Positions 19,336 to 28,050 of a stretch of DNA of 64,000 bases are shown piece after piece. How positions within the stretch are numbered: the stretch's first letter is position 1; every line of letters begins with the position of its first letter. The DNA lies in NCBI GenBank assembly GCA_030263665.1, contig SZPK01000015.1, positions 34,355-98,354 on the forward strand, in the 5' to 3' direction. The DNA comes from Villigracilis sp024434165. Its GTDB lineage: Bacteria; Chloroflexota; Anaerolineae; Anaerolineales; Villigracilaceae. The notes under the pieces are model-generated. The model did not search any database, had not been told where the DNA came from, and saw only the letters and a list, made by a program, of their open reading frames with translations. A program made the position numbers and the translations under genes.

Positions 19336-20556
19336 ATGTCCCCTATTCCAATTGTACTTACCCCGCTCGACGAGCACATGGGACTGGATATTGCGCGTTC
19401 CCTGCACAAACGCGGCATCCCGGTCTACGGGCTGGATCACGACAAACATGCGGTCGGCAAATACTCGAACACCTGTCAGTTCGTCCTGTCGCCGGACCCG
19501 CAAAAGAACAGCCGCGAATACCTGGAGTTTCTCGTCCGGTTCTCGAAACAACTGGGATGCAAACCGGTGCTGATTCCCCTGAGTGACGAGCACGTGCTCG
19601 CCATTTCCCGCAACCGGGAGATGCTGCAAAACTATTACGAATTCGTCATGCCGGATAAGGAAACGGTCGAGGCGCTTTGCACCAAGGTCGGCTTGATCGA
19701 AACGGCGCGCAGGCTAAACATCCCCGCGCCCGCCACCTTTTTTCCAACCTCCGCCAATGAAGTGGAGGAGGTCGCGGCTCGAATATCGTATCCAGCCATC
19801 ATCAAACCCGGGGAAAGCCCACAGTGGCATGACCCGCTCATTGAAAAACAGCTCAGGCACGGGGTTCTGGATGGACGCGCGAAGGTCGTCCTGTGCAACA
19901 ATGCCGAAGAGTTGAAGAACGCCTACCGCCAACTGGCTTCGATCAATCCCGAATTGATCATCCAGGAGGTCATTCCCGGCGAAGACAGCCGCCTGTATTA
20001 TGTGTCGTTTTATATGAATCGCCAGTCGCAGCCGCTGGCGGCTTTTGCCGGGCGCAAGGACCGTGTCATCCCGATCGGTTTCGGTTCGGCAAGTTTCGTC
20101 CACAGTTATTACGACCCCGAATTGATCGAGATGGGGCTGCGCGTGTTTCAGGGGGCGGGGTATCAGGGGCTGGGCGGCATCGAGTTCAAAAAGGACCCGC
20201 GCGATGAAACCTACAAACTCATCGAAGTCAACACCCGCTTCGGCATGTGGGACGGGCTGGGCGCGCGCTGCGGCGTGGACCTGGGATACATCGCCTATTG
20301 CGATACGCTGAACATTCCCGTCGAGCCATGCCTTACCTATCGCACAGGAGTCATCTGGCTGGATTGGCAGCGGGACCTGCGCGCCGCCATTGCCTATGTA
20401 CGCAAGCGCGTGCTGACCTGGCGCGGATGGCTGGCTTCCCTGCGCGGCGAAAAGATGTGGGCGGTCTATTCGCGTTCAGACCCCCTGCCCGGCATCTTTT
20501 TCACGTTTCGTTTGATTCGCATCCTGTTTGCCAGGCTTCTCCCGAATAAATTATGA
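19336..20556 (+). CDS. ATP-grasp family ligase
   Basis: 406 residues from the ATG at 19336; an in-frame extension to 19114 lies inside the upstream gene. The pre-ATP-grasp fold begins IVLTPLDEHMGLDIARSLHK. YPAIIKPGESPQW holds the ATP-binding Lys, IIQEVIPGEDSRLYYVSFY the central ATP-grasp Glu strand, and KLIEVNTRFGMWDGL the Mg-binding E-x-N. It resembles predicted carboxylate-amine ligases found in polysaccharide clusters, so it may attach an amino acid to an acidic sugar. The substrate is inferred only. Confidence 0.82.
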   Translation: MSPIPIVLTPLDEHMGLDIARSLHKRGIPVYGLDHDKHAVGKYSNTCQFVLSPDPQKNSREYLEFLVRFSKQLGCKPVLIPLSDEHVLAISRNREMLQNYYEFVMPDKETVEALCTKVGLIETARRLNIPAPATFFPTSANEVEEVAARISYPAIIKPGESPQWHDPLIEKQLRHGVLDGRAKVVLCNNAEELKNAYRQLASINPELIIQEVIPGEDSRLYYVSFYMNRQSQPLAAFAGRKDRVIPIGFGSASFVHSYYDPELIEMGLRVFQGAGYQGLGGIEFKKDPRDETYKLIEVNTRFGMWDGLGARCGVDLGYIAYCDTLNIPVEPCLTYRTGVIWLDWQRDLRAAIAYVRKRVLTWRGWLASLRGEKMWAVYSRSDPLPGIFFTFRLIRILFARLLPNKL

Positions 20557-21779
20557 CCATCAATCTTTGGGCTGTAAACACCTCGAAGAATTTCTGGCGG
20601 CTCCGTGATCCTGTGGACGATTCGGTTTGGGAGGATGCCGTTCGCAGGGCGCTGCCCGTTCTGCGGCTGAATTCAACCCCAAAGGATGAGGGCGAACTTC
20701 TCGAACTCGTGCTGGGCGAAGGTCAATTTGGGAACGGTCATTGGGAACTCAGCAAAATTCGACGGCTCTACTATGCGCTGAAGCCGTTCATCCCGCGGAT
20801 GCTCAGCCGCGCGCTTCGTCAACTTCTTCAATCGCGCCACCAACGGGACTTTGAGCTGGGCTGGCCCATCGAGGAGCGTTATCCACGCTTTCAGTTTGAA
20901 GTGTTGAAAAACGTCCTGGAATTGACCGGCAGGTCCTCGGTCCGGTTCGAGCCGTTCTGGCCCCAGGGCAGGCGCTGCGCCTTTGTCCTCACCCACGACA
21001 TCGAAGAAGCGAAGGGACAGCAATTCGTCCGCGAAGTGGCGGGTTTGGAAGAGAGCCTCGGTTTTCGTTCCTCGTTCAATTTCGTCCCGGAACGGTATCG
21101 CGTGGACAGGTCACTGATCGGCGAACTGCGTGAACGCGGCTTTGAGGTCGGCGTCCACGGCTTGAAGCACGACGGCAAACTCTTCAGTTCCCATACGGAA
21201 TTCATGCGCCGCGCCGCGCGAATCAACCATTACCTCAAAAAGTACGGCGCGGTTGGTTTTCGTTCGCCGCTCACCCACCGCCACCCGCATTGGATGCAGG
21301 CGCTCGAAATCGAATACGACCTGTCCTTTTTCGACAGCGACCCCTTCGAACCCATGCCGGGCGGCACGATGAGCGTTCATCCCTTTTTCATCGGGCGCTT
21401 CGTGGAACTGCCCTACACGCTGGCGCAGGATTACACGTTGATATCCGTGCTGGGCGAAACCACTCCGCGCTTGTGGCTGGAAAAGGTGGATTTCATCGAA
21501 AAATATCACGGCATGGCGCTGGTAAATTCCCATCCTGATTATTTGCACGACCCAGCCAGCCTTGAACTATACAGGGACTTCCTCTCAACGATGAAGGCGC
21601 GCAGCAGCCAGTACTGGCACGCCCTGCCGCGTGATGTCGCCGCGTGGTGGAAAAACCGCGCGGACTCGCGTCCGCGCGGTGAAATGGAGGGAGAGGGTAT
21701 GGCTGTTGCCGTTTTGAAGGACGGACAGGTATCCGTCGAAGCGGGTCACGGCGCTCTTTCGTACGCGCCAATATCGTGA
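20553..21779 (+). CDS. Polysaccharide-deacetylase-like protein
   Basis: 408 residues; start overlaps the previous stop (ATGA). RCAFVLTHDIEEAKGQQ carries the first metal Asp region and EVGVHGLKHDGKLFSSH the HxxxH metal pair of carbohydrate esterase 4-type enzymes. GFRSPLTHRHPHWMQ and LVNSHPDYLHDP follow. No signal peptide, so it likely acts on a cytoplasmic or lipid-linked intermediate. Its last 34 bases overlap the convergent beta-helix gene. Confidence 0.75.
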   Translation: MTINLWAVNTSKNFWRLRDPVDDSVWEDAVRRALPVLRLNSTPKDEGELLELVLGEGQFGNGHWELSKIRRLYYALKPFIPRMLSRALRQLLQSRHQRDFELGWPIEERYPRFQFEVLKNVLELTGRSSVRFEPFWPQGRRCAFVLTHDIEEAKGQQFVREVAGLEESLGFRSSFNFVPERYRVDRSLIGELRERGFEVGVHGLKHDGKLFSSHTEFMRRAARINHYLKKYGAVGFRSPLTHRHPHWMQALEIEYDLSFFDSDPFEPMPGGTMSVHPFFIGRFVELPYTLAQDYTLISVLGETTPRLWLEKVDFIEKYHGMALVNSHPDYLHDPASLELYRDFLSTMKARSSQYWHALPRDVAAWWKNRADSRPRGEMEGEGMAVAVLKDGQVSVEAGHGALSYAPIS

Positions 21780-23359
21780 CTGCTTCCCTGCGGGCGGGCC
21801 ACCCCGTCATAATCCGTCGTGACAATCGAAAGCAGTGCGCCCATATTGATGAGAGGCGACCCTGCCTGCAGGTGGAAGTCGCCCGCCGCCGGGTTTACGA
21901 ACAGCGGATTCACATTCCACAGGTCTCCTGGATATTTGGTCCCCCGGACGGTCCTGCCATCGCTTCGATAGATATTATTGCGCCCAATCGTGATGCCCTG
22001 CTGGGAGACGCCATCCACAAAGTGGATTACCTGATTCAAAGGGTCGTAGAATATGTTGTTTCGAATCAGACTGTTTGGGGTGTTCCTCAGCGTGATCATG
22101 ACAGGGCTGTTTGCAGTGGACATGCCGAGCTTGTTCGTAAACGTATTATTGACGATCTGCAGGTTGTTGCTGTTGATGGCTTGCAGGACCCGGTATGCCC
22201 GCAGGATATTATTCCGTATGATCAAATCATTGGCGTTCTCGATCATGAACGCCTTCCCAACCTCCATGGGAGCCTGTGCCTGCATGTTCTCGCACAGATT
22301 TCGTTCGATGACGACATTCCTCGCCGCCTCGTGATAGGAACCGTCGGAAAAGGTCTGGAAACAGTCAATGTGCGGGTTGGGGTTTTCGGGGATGCCGTAC
22401 ACAATGTCATGGATGTAGTTCCCGCGGATTTTATGCCCTGAACCGTGGAAACGGATACCGTCGGCATCCGCCCAGCTCGGGGGATTTGTCCACTTGGGAT
22501 GGCGCTGAATGGTACCCCAGATTTCGTTGTTCTCCACCCGGTGGTTACGACCGCGAATCTCGATTCCCACGAATCCGTTCCGGTACAAGCGATTATCTCT
22601 TACCGTACAATTACGGGTGGCTTTTTCTTTTCCTGGGGATACATACAGGAGAATACCGCCCCGCGTCGCATTATAAATATAGTTGTCCGTTATGATGCAG
22701 TTTTTTCCTCTGATCCAGATCCCCCATCCGTTTCTGGAATCATTGGGAGTGTTTGTAACGCTAAATCCGCGAATGGTGATGAAGCTCGCGTTTATCGTAA
22801 AGCCCTGGGTGACGACCTCCCCCTGCGCCGTGAATACAATTCGCTCACCCGACACTCCAGACCGGTTAATCATAACGCGCTCGGGGTACACGCCTTCCAG
22901 AACAATCACCGTGGAGCCCGGCACCACCACATTTGCCGCATATTGGATGGTGCGCCAGGGGTCGGTCTGCGTACCCGTCCCTGCATTATTCCCATTGGGA
23001 GATACATAAAAGACGCCGGGAGCGTCCACCGCCGCTTCAACGGCGGAACGTTGCGCCGCATCCACATCCGTTGGGACCGGCGTATCTGTTACCTGTGTGT
23101 CAACAGGGGTTGGAGATAAGGTGGGGGTGGCGGAAGGCTCCGGTGTGCTGGTGATGGTTTCGATTGTCGGCGTTACAGAGGGTTCCGGCGTGGCGGTCTC
23201 GGTGACTGTATCTGTGGGCGCCGCCGTTAAAGTCTCTGTCAGTTGATCGGCGTACGCATACAGCGCCTTCACCGTTGACGTTTGCGCAATCGTCGTCCAC
23301 AACAGAAGCATGCCAGTCAAAACCAAACCGGCACGCTGGTACATTTTTTGATATTTCAT
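21746..23359 (-). CDS. Exported right-handed beta-helix protein
   Basis: 537 residues. The N-terminus MKYQKMYQRAGLVLTGMLLL is a signal peptide or anchor. It is followed by a Thr/Pro/Glu-rich linker (about residues 40-95) and then a parallel beta-helix repeat region beginning GVFYVSPNGNNAGTGTQTDP. Repeated I-x-x-N-x-I/V-F/Y turns (DNYIYNATRGGILL, RGNYIHDIVYG, NNTFTNKLG, RNNIFYDPL) are typical of PbH1/DUF1565 proteins such as polysaccharide lyases or surface adhesins. About two-thirds identical by eye to the 23619-25082 product. It may act on the glycan made by the adjacent cluster; no catalytic residues can be assigned. Confidence 0.85.
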   Translation of the reverse strand: MKYQKMYQRAGLVLTGMLLLWTTIAQTSTVKALYAYADQLTETLTAAPTDTVTETATPEPSVTPTIETITSTPEPSATPTLSPTPVDTQVTDTPVPTDVDAAQRSAVEAAVDAPGVFYVSPNGNNAGTGTQTDPWRTIQYAANVVVPGSTVIVLEGVYPERVMINRSGVSGERIVFTAQGEVVTQGFTINASFITIRGFSVTNTPNDSRNGWGIWIRGKNCIITDNYIYNATRGGILLYVSPGKEKATRNCTVRDNRLYRNGFVGIEIRGRNHRVENNEIWGTIQRHPKWTNPPSWADADGIRFHGSGHKIRGNYIHDIVYGIPENPNPHIDCFQTFSDGSYHEAARNVVIERNLCENMQAQAPMEVGKAFMIENANDLIIRNNILRAYRVLQAINSNNLQIVNNTFTNKLGMSTANSPVMITLRNTPNSLIRNNIFYDPLNQVIHFVDGVSQQGITIGRNNIYRSDGRTVRGTKYPGDLWNVNPLFVNPAAGDFHLQAGSPLINMGALLSIVTTDYDGVARPQGSSHDIGAYERAP

Positions 23360-23618
23360 TGACGCTCCTTGTTTCTATTGCACCCCTATCTTAACCAGAT
23401 TTTGGGCGAGTCACCCCCTCCAAAGGTCTCCTTATCAAAACTGTAATAAGGAAAATAATTTTTTGCGAGTCGGAGCGTTTTTAAGTTTTCAAAAATGAAA
23501 GGAATCTCCAAGATCACAGAAAATCTCTTCGATTTTTGCCGGTTTTTGGAAAAAACCACTCAAAATCCGGCCCTCCAGGGTGAATCCAAAAAAATTGCCC
23601 AAACCCCAAAAAACACAC
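23360..23618. other. Spacer between the two beta-helix genes
   Basis: 259 bases with AT-rich stretches just upstream (minus strand) of the 23359 start, including a GGAGCGTC Shine-Dalgarno-like sequence. No gene or clear terminator was seen. Confidence 0.4.
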
Positions 23619-25082
23619 TTATTGCCGGGCGGAAGGCAGAAAAGAGAAGAACACGGCGAGGAAATTGTCCGAGTTGAATGAATTGTCAGACATCCATTCA
23701 TCTGATCCGATGTCGTAGCCGCTCCCTTGAGGGCGGGGATCGTCGTCGTAATCTGTCGGAACAATGGCAAGCGAAGCGCCCGTGTCAATGAGCGGCGAGC
23801 CGGGTTTGAGGTGAAAATCCCCCCGTTCAGAATCCAGGAACATGGGATCTACATTCCACAAATCGTTCGGATACGGTTTCCCAGGCGCCGCCCGTCCATC
23901 GCTGCGAAAGACATTGTTATTCCCAATATCCACGCCGGTCCTGGAAAGGTTGTCTGCAAAATAAATGACGTGCAGCAGCGGGTCGAAAAAGATGTTGTTC
24001 TTGATCAGGCTGTTGGGCGTGTTGGTCAAGGTGATGATGGCCGGGCTGTTTCTCACGGACAGGTCGAGCCGGTTGGTAAACGTGTTATTGATGATCTGCA
24101 GGTTGTCGCTGTCAATGGCTTGCAGCACCCGGTAGGACCGCAAAATGTTATTGCGGATGATCAAATTTGCCGCATCTCGAATCATGAAGGCTTTGCCGGC
24201 TTCCAGCGGGGATTGCGCCTGCATGTTCTCGCAGAGATTTTGTTCAAAGACGACATTGCTTGCCGCTTCATGAAAACTGCCGTCGGTGAAGGTCTGGAAA
24301 CAGTCAATATGGGGTCTGGGGTTTTCAGGGATGCCGTAGTGAATGTCATGGATGTAATTCCTTCGGAATATGTGCCCCGACCCGTGGAAGCGTATGCCGT
24401 CAGCGTCCGCCCAGTTCGGCGGGTTCGACCATTTGGGGTGAATCTGGATGGTACCCCAAACCTCATTTCCCTCTATGAGGTGGCTGCGCCCGCGAACTTC
24501 GATTCCAGCGAACGCATTTCGGTAGAGCCGGTTATTTTTCACCACACAATCGTGGACCTGCGTCTCCTCCCCCGGAAGGACAAACAACAGGATGCCGCCC
24601 CGCGTGGCATCATGCACATAGTTGTTTTCCAGGACGCAATAACTGCTTCGCGCCCAGATTCCCCAGCCATCCCGCCCATGGTCGGGCGTATCGGTGATTT
24701 CAAACCCGCGAATGGACACGTAATCGGCGGCGATTGTAAATCCCTGGATGACGACCCTCCCCTCCGCCTCGAACTGGAGCGGCAGGTCCGCCGTGCCCGA
24801 GTGGATGACGGCGACCCGTTCAGCATAATTCCCTTCTTTTACGAAGACCGTCCCTCCTCCCACCACGCTATCCGCCGCCTTCTGAATCGTCCGCCAGGGT
24901 TTGCTTTGTGTGCCAGTGTTGGCGTCATCTCCGTCCGGGCTGACGTAATAGACGCCGTTTGGCAATTCGATTGGAGTCGGCATGGGCGTTGGCGTGGCGG
25001 CTGGCGGGACCGAGGTGGTGCAGAATAGATTCATAACCCCCAGCAGCAAAAAGAAAACTGGAATCCTGTATTTTTTCATCAT
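23619..25082 (-). CDS. Exported beta-helix lipoprotein-like protein
   Basis: 487 residues from the ATG at 25082 (a second ATG follows at 25079); a further in-frame extension lacks a signal peptide and is rejected. MKKYRIPVFFLLLGVMNLFC looks like a lipoprotein signal ending in Cys, although NLFC is a weak lipobox. A TPTPMPTP linker follows, then the helix domain beginning GVYYVSPDGDDANTGTQSKP. Turns such as ENNYVHDATRGGILL and NNTFTNRLD mirror the downstream paralogue. Probably a surface-anchored member of a duplicated pair. Confidence 0.83.
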   Translation of the reverse strand: MMKKYRIPVFFLLLGVMNLFCTTSVPPAATPTPMPTPIELPNGVYYVSPDGDDANTGTQSKPWRTIQKAADSVVGGGTVFVKEGNYAERVAVIHSGTADLPLQFEAEGRVVIQGFTIAADYVSIRGFEITDTPDHGRDGWGIWARSSYCVLENNYVHDATRGGILLFVLPGEETQVHDCVVKNNRLYRNAFAGIEVRGRSHLIEGNEVWGTIQIHPKWSNPPNWADADGIRFHGSGHIFRRNYIHDIHYGIPENPRPHIDCFQTFTDGSFHEAASNVVFEQNLCENMQAQSPLEAGKAFMIRDAANLIIRNNILRSYRVLQAIDSDNLQIINNTFTNRLDLSVRNSPAIITLTNTPNSLIKNNIFFDPLLHVIYFADNLSRTGVDIGNNNVFRSDGRAAPGKPYPNDLWNVDPMFLDSERGDFHLKPGSPLIDTGASLAIVPTDYDDDPRPQGSGYDIGSDEWMSDNSFNSDNFLAVFFSFLPSARQ

Positions 25083-25246
25083 AAGGCGGCATCCATAAAT
25101 CTGCCCGCAGATTCTACCCGTTTCGAGGGAGGATAACCAGTGTATTAATACGGCAGTTTGCCGGGCGGCGCCCAAAGCGGACTTCCGTCACAGTCTTTCT
25201 CCGAACTCTCCATTACAATCCGGGGAACTGACAACGGAGATTGAAC

Positions 25247-25765
25247 ATGAATAGAAAACGGTTTGCTTTCACACTTGCTTTGGTTCTGCTCATCCCAACG
25301 ATGGTTGTCTTTGCCAAGGGCAGCTTTTCCTACATCACCGTGAAGGGACCCGGCATCACGGGCGAGATCAACGTCACCAACCCCGCGCTTACGCAGGATT
25401 TCTTCGCCTTTGCCGATTTCGCGCAGGGTGAAATCCCCGCTCCCGCCGACCCCGGACAGGGCTACCAGATCGTGCGCGTGTACGTGGAATATACCGGCGA
25501 CAAGCCGAAAGACGTTCCCTTCGACCAGCTCCATTATTACCCGTATACCGGCTATGTCTTTTACGATGGATTGGTGAAGGGTTCGTCTGAATATGACGGA
25601 AAATGGTATACCGCCAATCCCGCCGCCGAAGCCCCCTTCCGCAATGTGCTCGTCCAGCGCGCATTGCTGGCGTGGATTCCGTTTGGAGTGTTGCTGGTGA
25701 TCTTGATCTGGTTTGCAGCGGCGTACAATCGAAAACCAAAAAAGACGATGGACGATAGACCATAG
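25247..25765 (+). CDS. Hypothetical secreted, C-terminally anchored protein
   Basis: 172 residues from the ATG at 25247 (ACGGAG 7 bases upstream); a TTG two codons earlier is also possible. An N-terminal signal peptide (RFAFTLALVLLIPTMVVFAK) is followed by an extracytoplasmic domain with KGPGITGEINVTNPALTQDF, then one C-terminal TM helix (LLAWIPFGVLLVILIWFAAA) and a basic tail. No family recognised. It is convergent with the cytochrome b gene; a strong palindrome lies between them. Confidence 0.7.
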   Translation: MNRKRFAFTLALVLLIPTMVVFAKGSFSYITVKGPGITGEINVTNPALTQDFFAFADFAQGEIPAPADPGQGYQIVRVYVEYTGDKPKDVPFDQLHYYPYTGYVFYDGLVKGSSEYDGKWYTANPAAEAPFRNVLVQRALLAWIPFGVLLVILIWFAAAYNRKPKKTMDDRP

Positions 25766-25809
25766 ACCATCAAGAGGGACTGTTCGTCCATGGTCCATGG
25801 TCTATCGTC
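25751..25809. repeat. Long intergenic palindrome between convergent genes
   Basis: Arms 25751-25770 (GACGATAGACCATAGACCAT) and 25790-25809 pair with one mismatch in 20, around a 19-base loop. The left arm overlaps the last codons of the plus-strand gene; the right arm ends two bases before the stop of the cytochrome b gene. It could act as a bidirectional terminator or be a REP-like element. Confidence 0.75.
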
Positions 25810-25811
25810 TG

Positions 25812-27872
25812 TTACCGCAGCACAAACGCATCCTGCTTCTCGTCGTACGCGAGGATCAACGCCCTGCCCTTTTCAAAATTCACCTCGCCCGAATACGACA
25901 GCCGATAATCGTTCGCATCGTCCTTGATCCATACTTCCACCTGATGGACGCCCGGCGCGATTTCCAAAAATTCCAGCGCCGAGATGCGCCCGTTGCCGCT
26001 GATGCCCGAAGGCTTATAGGTTTCATTCAGGATCGTTTCGCCGTCCATCACCACGCGCACGCTGACGGGGAAATGCACGCCGCCGAAGATCTGCACGGGG
26101 TCCGCCCCTTCGGGCAGGGTCACGCCTTCGGGAATCGCCGCCGCTTCGACCTTGCCTTTCGCATCCACCGCCACCCGCAGGGCGCTTTGCTCCGCCGCCC
26201 GCATACCCGCCGAAATATCCAGCGGCAGCGCCAACGCGAACAGCCCCAACAGCAGCAGGGTTCCAGCCGCTCCGCTCACCAGCGACGGGATGAATTTGTT
26301 TCTCTCCTTCACAGGAGGCAGAGCAGGCGGGCGCTTTCCATTTTGCAGTTCCGGCTTGTGCAGGTCGTTCAAAAACCCTTCCACGCTCTTCGCATCGCCC
26401 GGCGTGACCTCGAGCCAGTGCAGACCGGGCTTCACCAGCGCGGGGCGCAGGTGCAAACGATTCAAGATCCAATGTGCATCTTCGCGGTTGAGGCTGTCGT
26501 CGTACGGCTGTGAAAGAATGACGATATCGCGCGCGCCGTCCTGATGAAGCGACTTGATCCACTCGATGTTGACCGCGCCCGCCGAAGGAATCACCGCCGT
26601 GACCACGCGCGCCGCCCCATCCTCACCCCAGGCGGATACTGCAACTGGAGAACCATCCTTGCTGACGGTTAACCGGGCGGGCAGGCTCCCCAGCGCTTCA
26701 TCACGCTGGCTTGCGAAGAGGATGGTAACGGCGTTCCCCTCGCTCTTCTCGCGGTGCAGCGCGCCCTTCACCGCATTGAAGACCTGCTCCCCGCTGTAGC
26801 CGCCCTTCAATGCAATCGCATCGGTGGGACACGCCCCCACGCAGATGCCGCATCCCGTGCATTGTGCGGCGTTGATGACGGCGAGTTTGCGATAACCCGT
26901 CTCGTCGTCGCGGTCCACCATGCGGATGGCGTCGTACGGACATTCGGCGTAGCAAATGTTACAGCCAGTGCAAGCCGGGTCGGTAACAGCGGCAGGCCCG
27001 AGGTCCCGCCCCGAGGCGAGCCAGGGGAGCAGGAACAAACTTCCGCCAAGCAGAATTGCCAGTCCCCAGAAAATCAGGTTTCCCCACTGGTCAATCACCG
27101 GAAGGAAGCCGAGATAATACGCATCCATCGGCACGGATTGGACGAGGGTGGAAAGGTCTGCCTGCGCAAAGGATTGAACGGGCTTGATGAGCGATAGAAC
27201 CGTCAAACCGATGAGCGCCTGAACGCTCACCCAGCGCGGCGACCACCAGCGCGCGCGGGAAAGGCGCAAACCGTGCAGGTAAATGCCGAGAAAACCGATG
27301 ATCGGCAAAAAGACGTGCAAAAAGAGAATGATGACGAAGTTGGAAAACGTGCGCGATTCGATATCCGCCGCGACATAGGTGAGACCCGACGTGCCCGCCA
27401 GGGTCTGCATCATGTATTCGGTCATCCACTGCGCGCGCTGATCCCAGACGAGCCAGTAGCCCATCGTCCCGGTCAGCCACACGCCCGCGAGCATGATCCA
27501 GCCGCTCGTCCACGCCAGCCAGCGCTGACCCCAAAACTTGTCGCTGAACAGCATCTTGAAGATGTGCAGGAGGATGAGCAGGATCATCGCGTCGCTGGCG
27601 TAGCGGTGGATGCTGCGCATGAGCGAGCCGAACCAGTTGGAGTCGATTCTTTCGACGGTGGCGTAGGCAACATCCAGCCCCGGGCGGTAGAAGACGGTGA
27701 GATACACACCCGTGGCAAGCAGGACGATGAGCATGAAGATGGTCAGCGTGCCGAGGTGATAGAGCGGGTTGAAATCCGATCTGGTAAAGCGGTTGACTGC
27801 GCCTTCCATGCGCGCCCATAGTTTTTCGAGCGTGCGTAAAAGTTTGCGTTGTGCGTAGGGGTTTTGGGTCAT
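25812..27872 (-). CDS. Cytochrome b / 2x[4Fe-4S] ferredoxin / MvhD-like fusion membrane protein
   Basis: 686 residues from the ATG at 27872 (GGAAGCA just upstream); an upstream start at 27902 is weaker. The N-terminal about 240 residues are a four-helix cytochrome b core with two bis-His pairs (SIHRYASDAMILLILLHIF and LFLHVFLPIIGFLGIYLHG). After another TM come two ferredoxin motifs, CTGCNICYAECPYDAI and CTGCGICVGACPTDAI. A soluble domain (VTILFASQRDE, DIVILSQPYDDSL) resembles the hydrogenase delta-subunit (MvhD) fold without its Cys motif. One further TM and a beta-rich C-terminus follow. It likely passes electrons between a ferredoxin-like pool and quinone or cytochrome. Confidence 0.82.
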   Translation of the reverse strand: MTQNPYAQRKLLRTLEKLWARMEGAVNRFTRSDFNPLYHLGTLTIFMLIVLLATGVYLTVFYRPGLDVAYATVERIDSNWFGSLMRSIHRYASDAMILLILLHIFKMLFSDKFWGQRWLAWTSGWIMLAGVWLTGTMGYWLVWDQRAQWMTEYMMQTLAGTSGLTYVAADIESRTFSNFVIILFLHVFLPIIGFLGIYLHGLRLSRARWWSPRWVSVQALIGLTVLSLIKPVQSFAQADLSTLVQSVPMDAYYLGFLPVIDQWGNLIFWGLAILLGGSLFLLPWLASGRDLGPAAVTDPACTGCNICYAECPYDAIRMVDRDDETGYRKLAVINAAQCTGCGICVGACPTDAIALKGGYSGEQVFNAVKGALHREKSEGNAVTILFASQRDEALGSLPARLTVSKDGSPVAVSAWGEDGAARVVTAVIPSAGAVNIEWIKSLHQDGARDIVILSQPYDDSLNREDAHWILNRLHLRPALVKPGLHWLEVTPGDAKSVEGFLNDLHKPELQNGKRPPALPPVKERNKFIPSLVSGAAGTLLLLGLFALALPLDISAGMRAAEQSALRVAVDAKGKVEAAAIPEGVTLPEGADPVQIFGGVHFPVSVRVVMDGETILNETYKPSGISGNGRISALEFLEIAPGVHQVEVWIKDDANDYRLSYSGEVNFEKGRALILAYDEKQDAFVLR

Positions 27873-27885
27873 TGCTTCCTTTTTC

Positions 27886-28050
27886 AAACACGAAGGACAC
27901 AACGGTCACGAAGGAAATATGACCGGACTGCTTCCAAAAGGTTGTGGTTCGTGTTGGGGTTGAAATTCTAAATGCGAATTTAGCGAATTGACGAATGGCG
28001 CGAATGTTCTTAGACCTTTATGTACTTCGTGTCCTTTGTGTTCAAAGATT
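27886..28050. repeat. Imperfect palindromic intergenic element (CACGAAGGACAC family)
   Basis: The gap between the ATPase and the cytochrome b gene carries CACGAAGGACAC (27889-27900), a second CACGAAGG, and the inverted CTTCGTGTCCTTTGTGTTC near 28025-28043. A GAATTTAGCGAATTGACGAAT stretch sits between them. The same core recurs at 40423-40434. It looks like a dispersed palindromic repeat rather than a gene. Confidence 0.6.
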
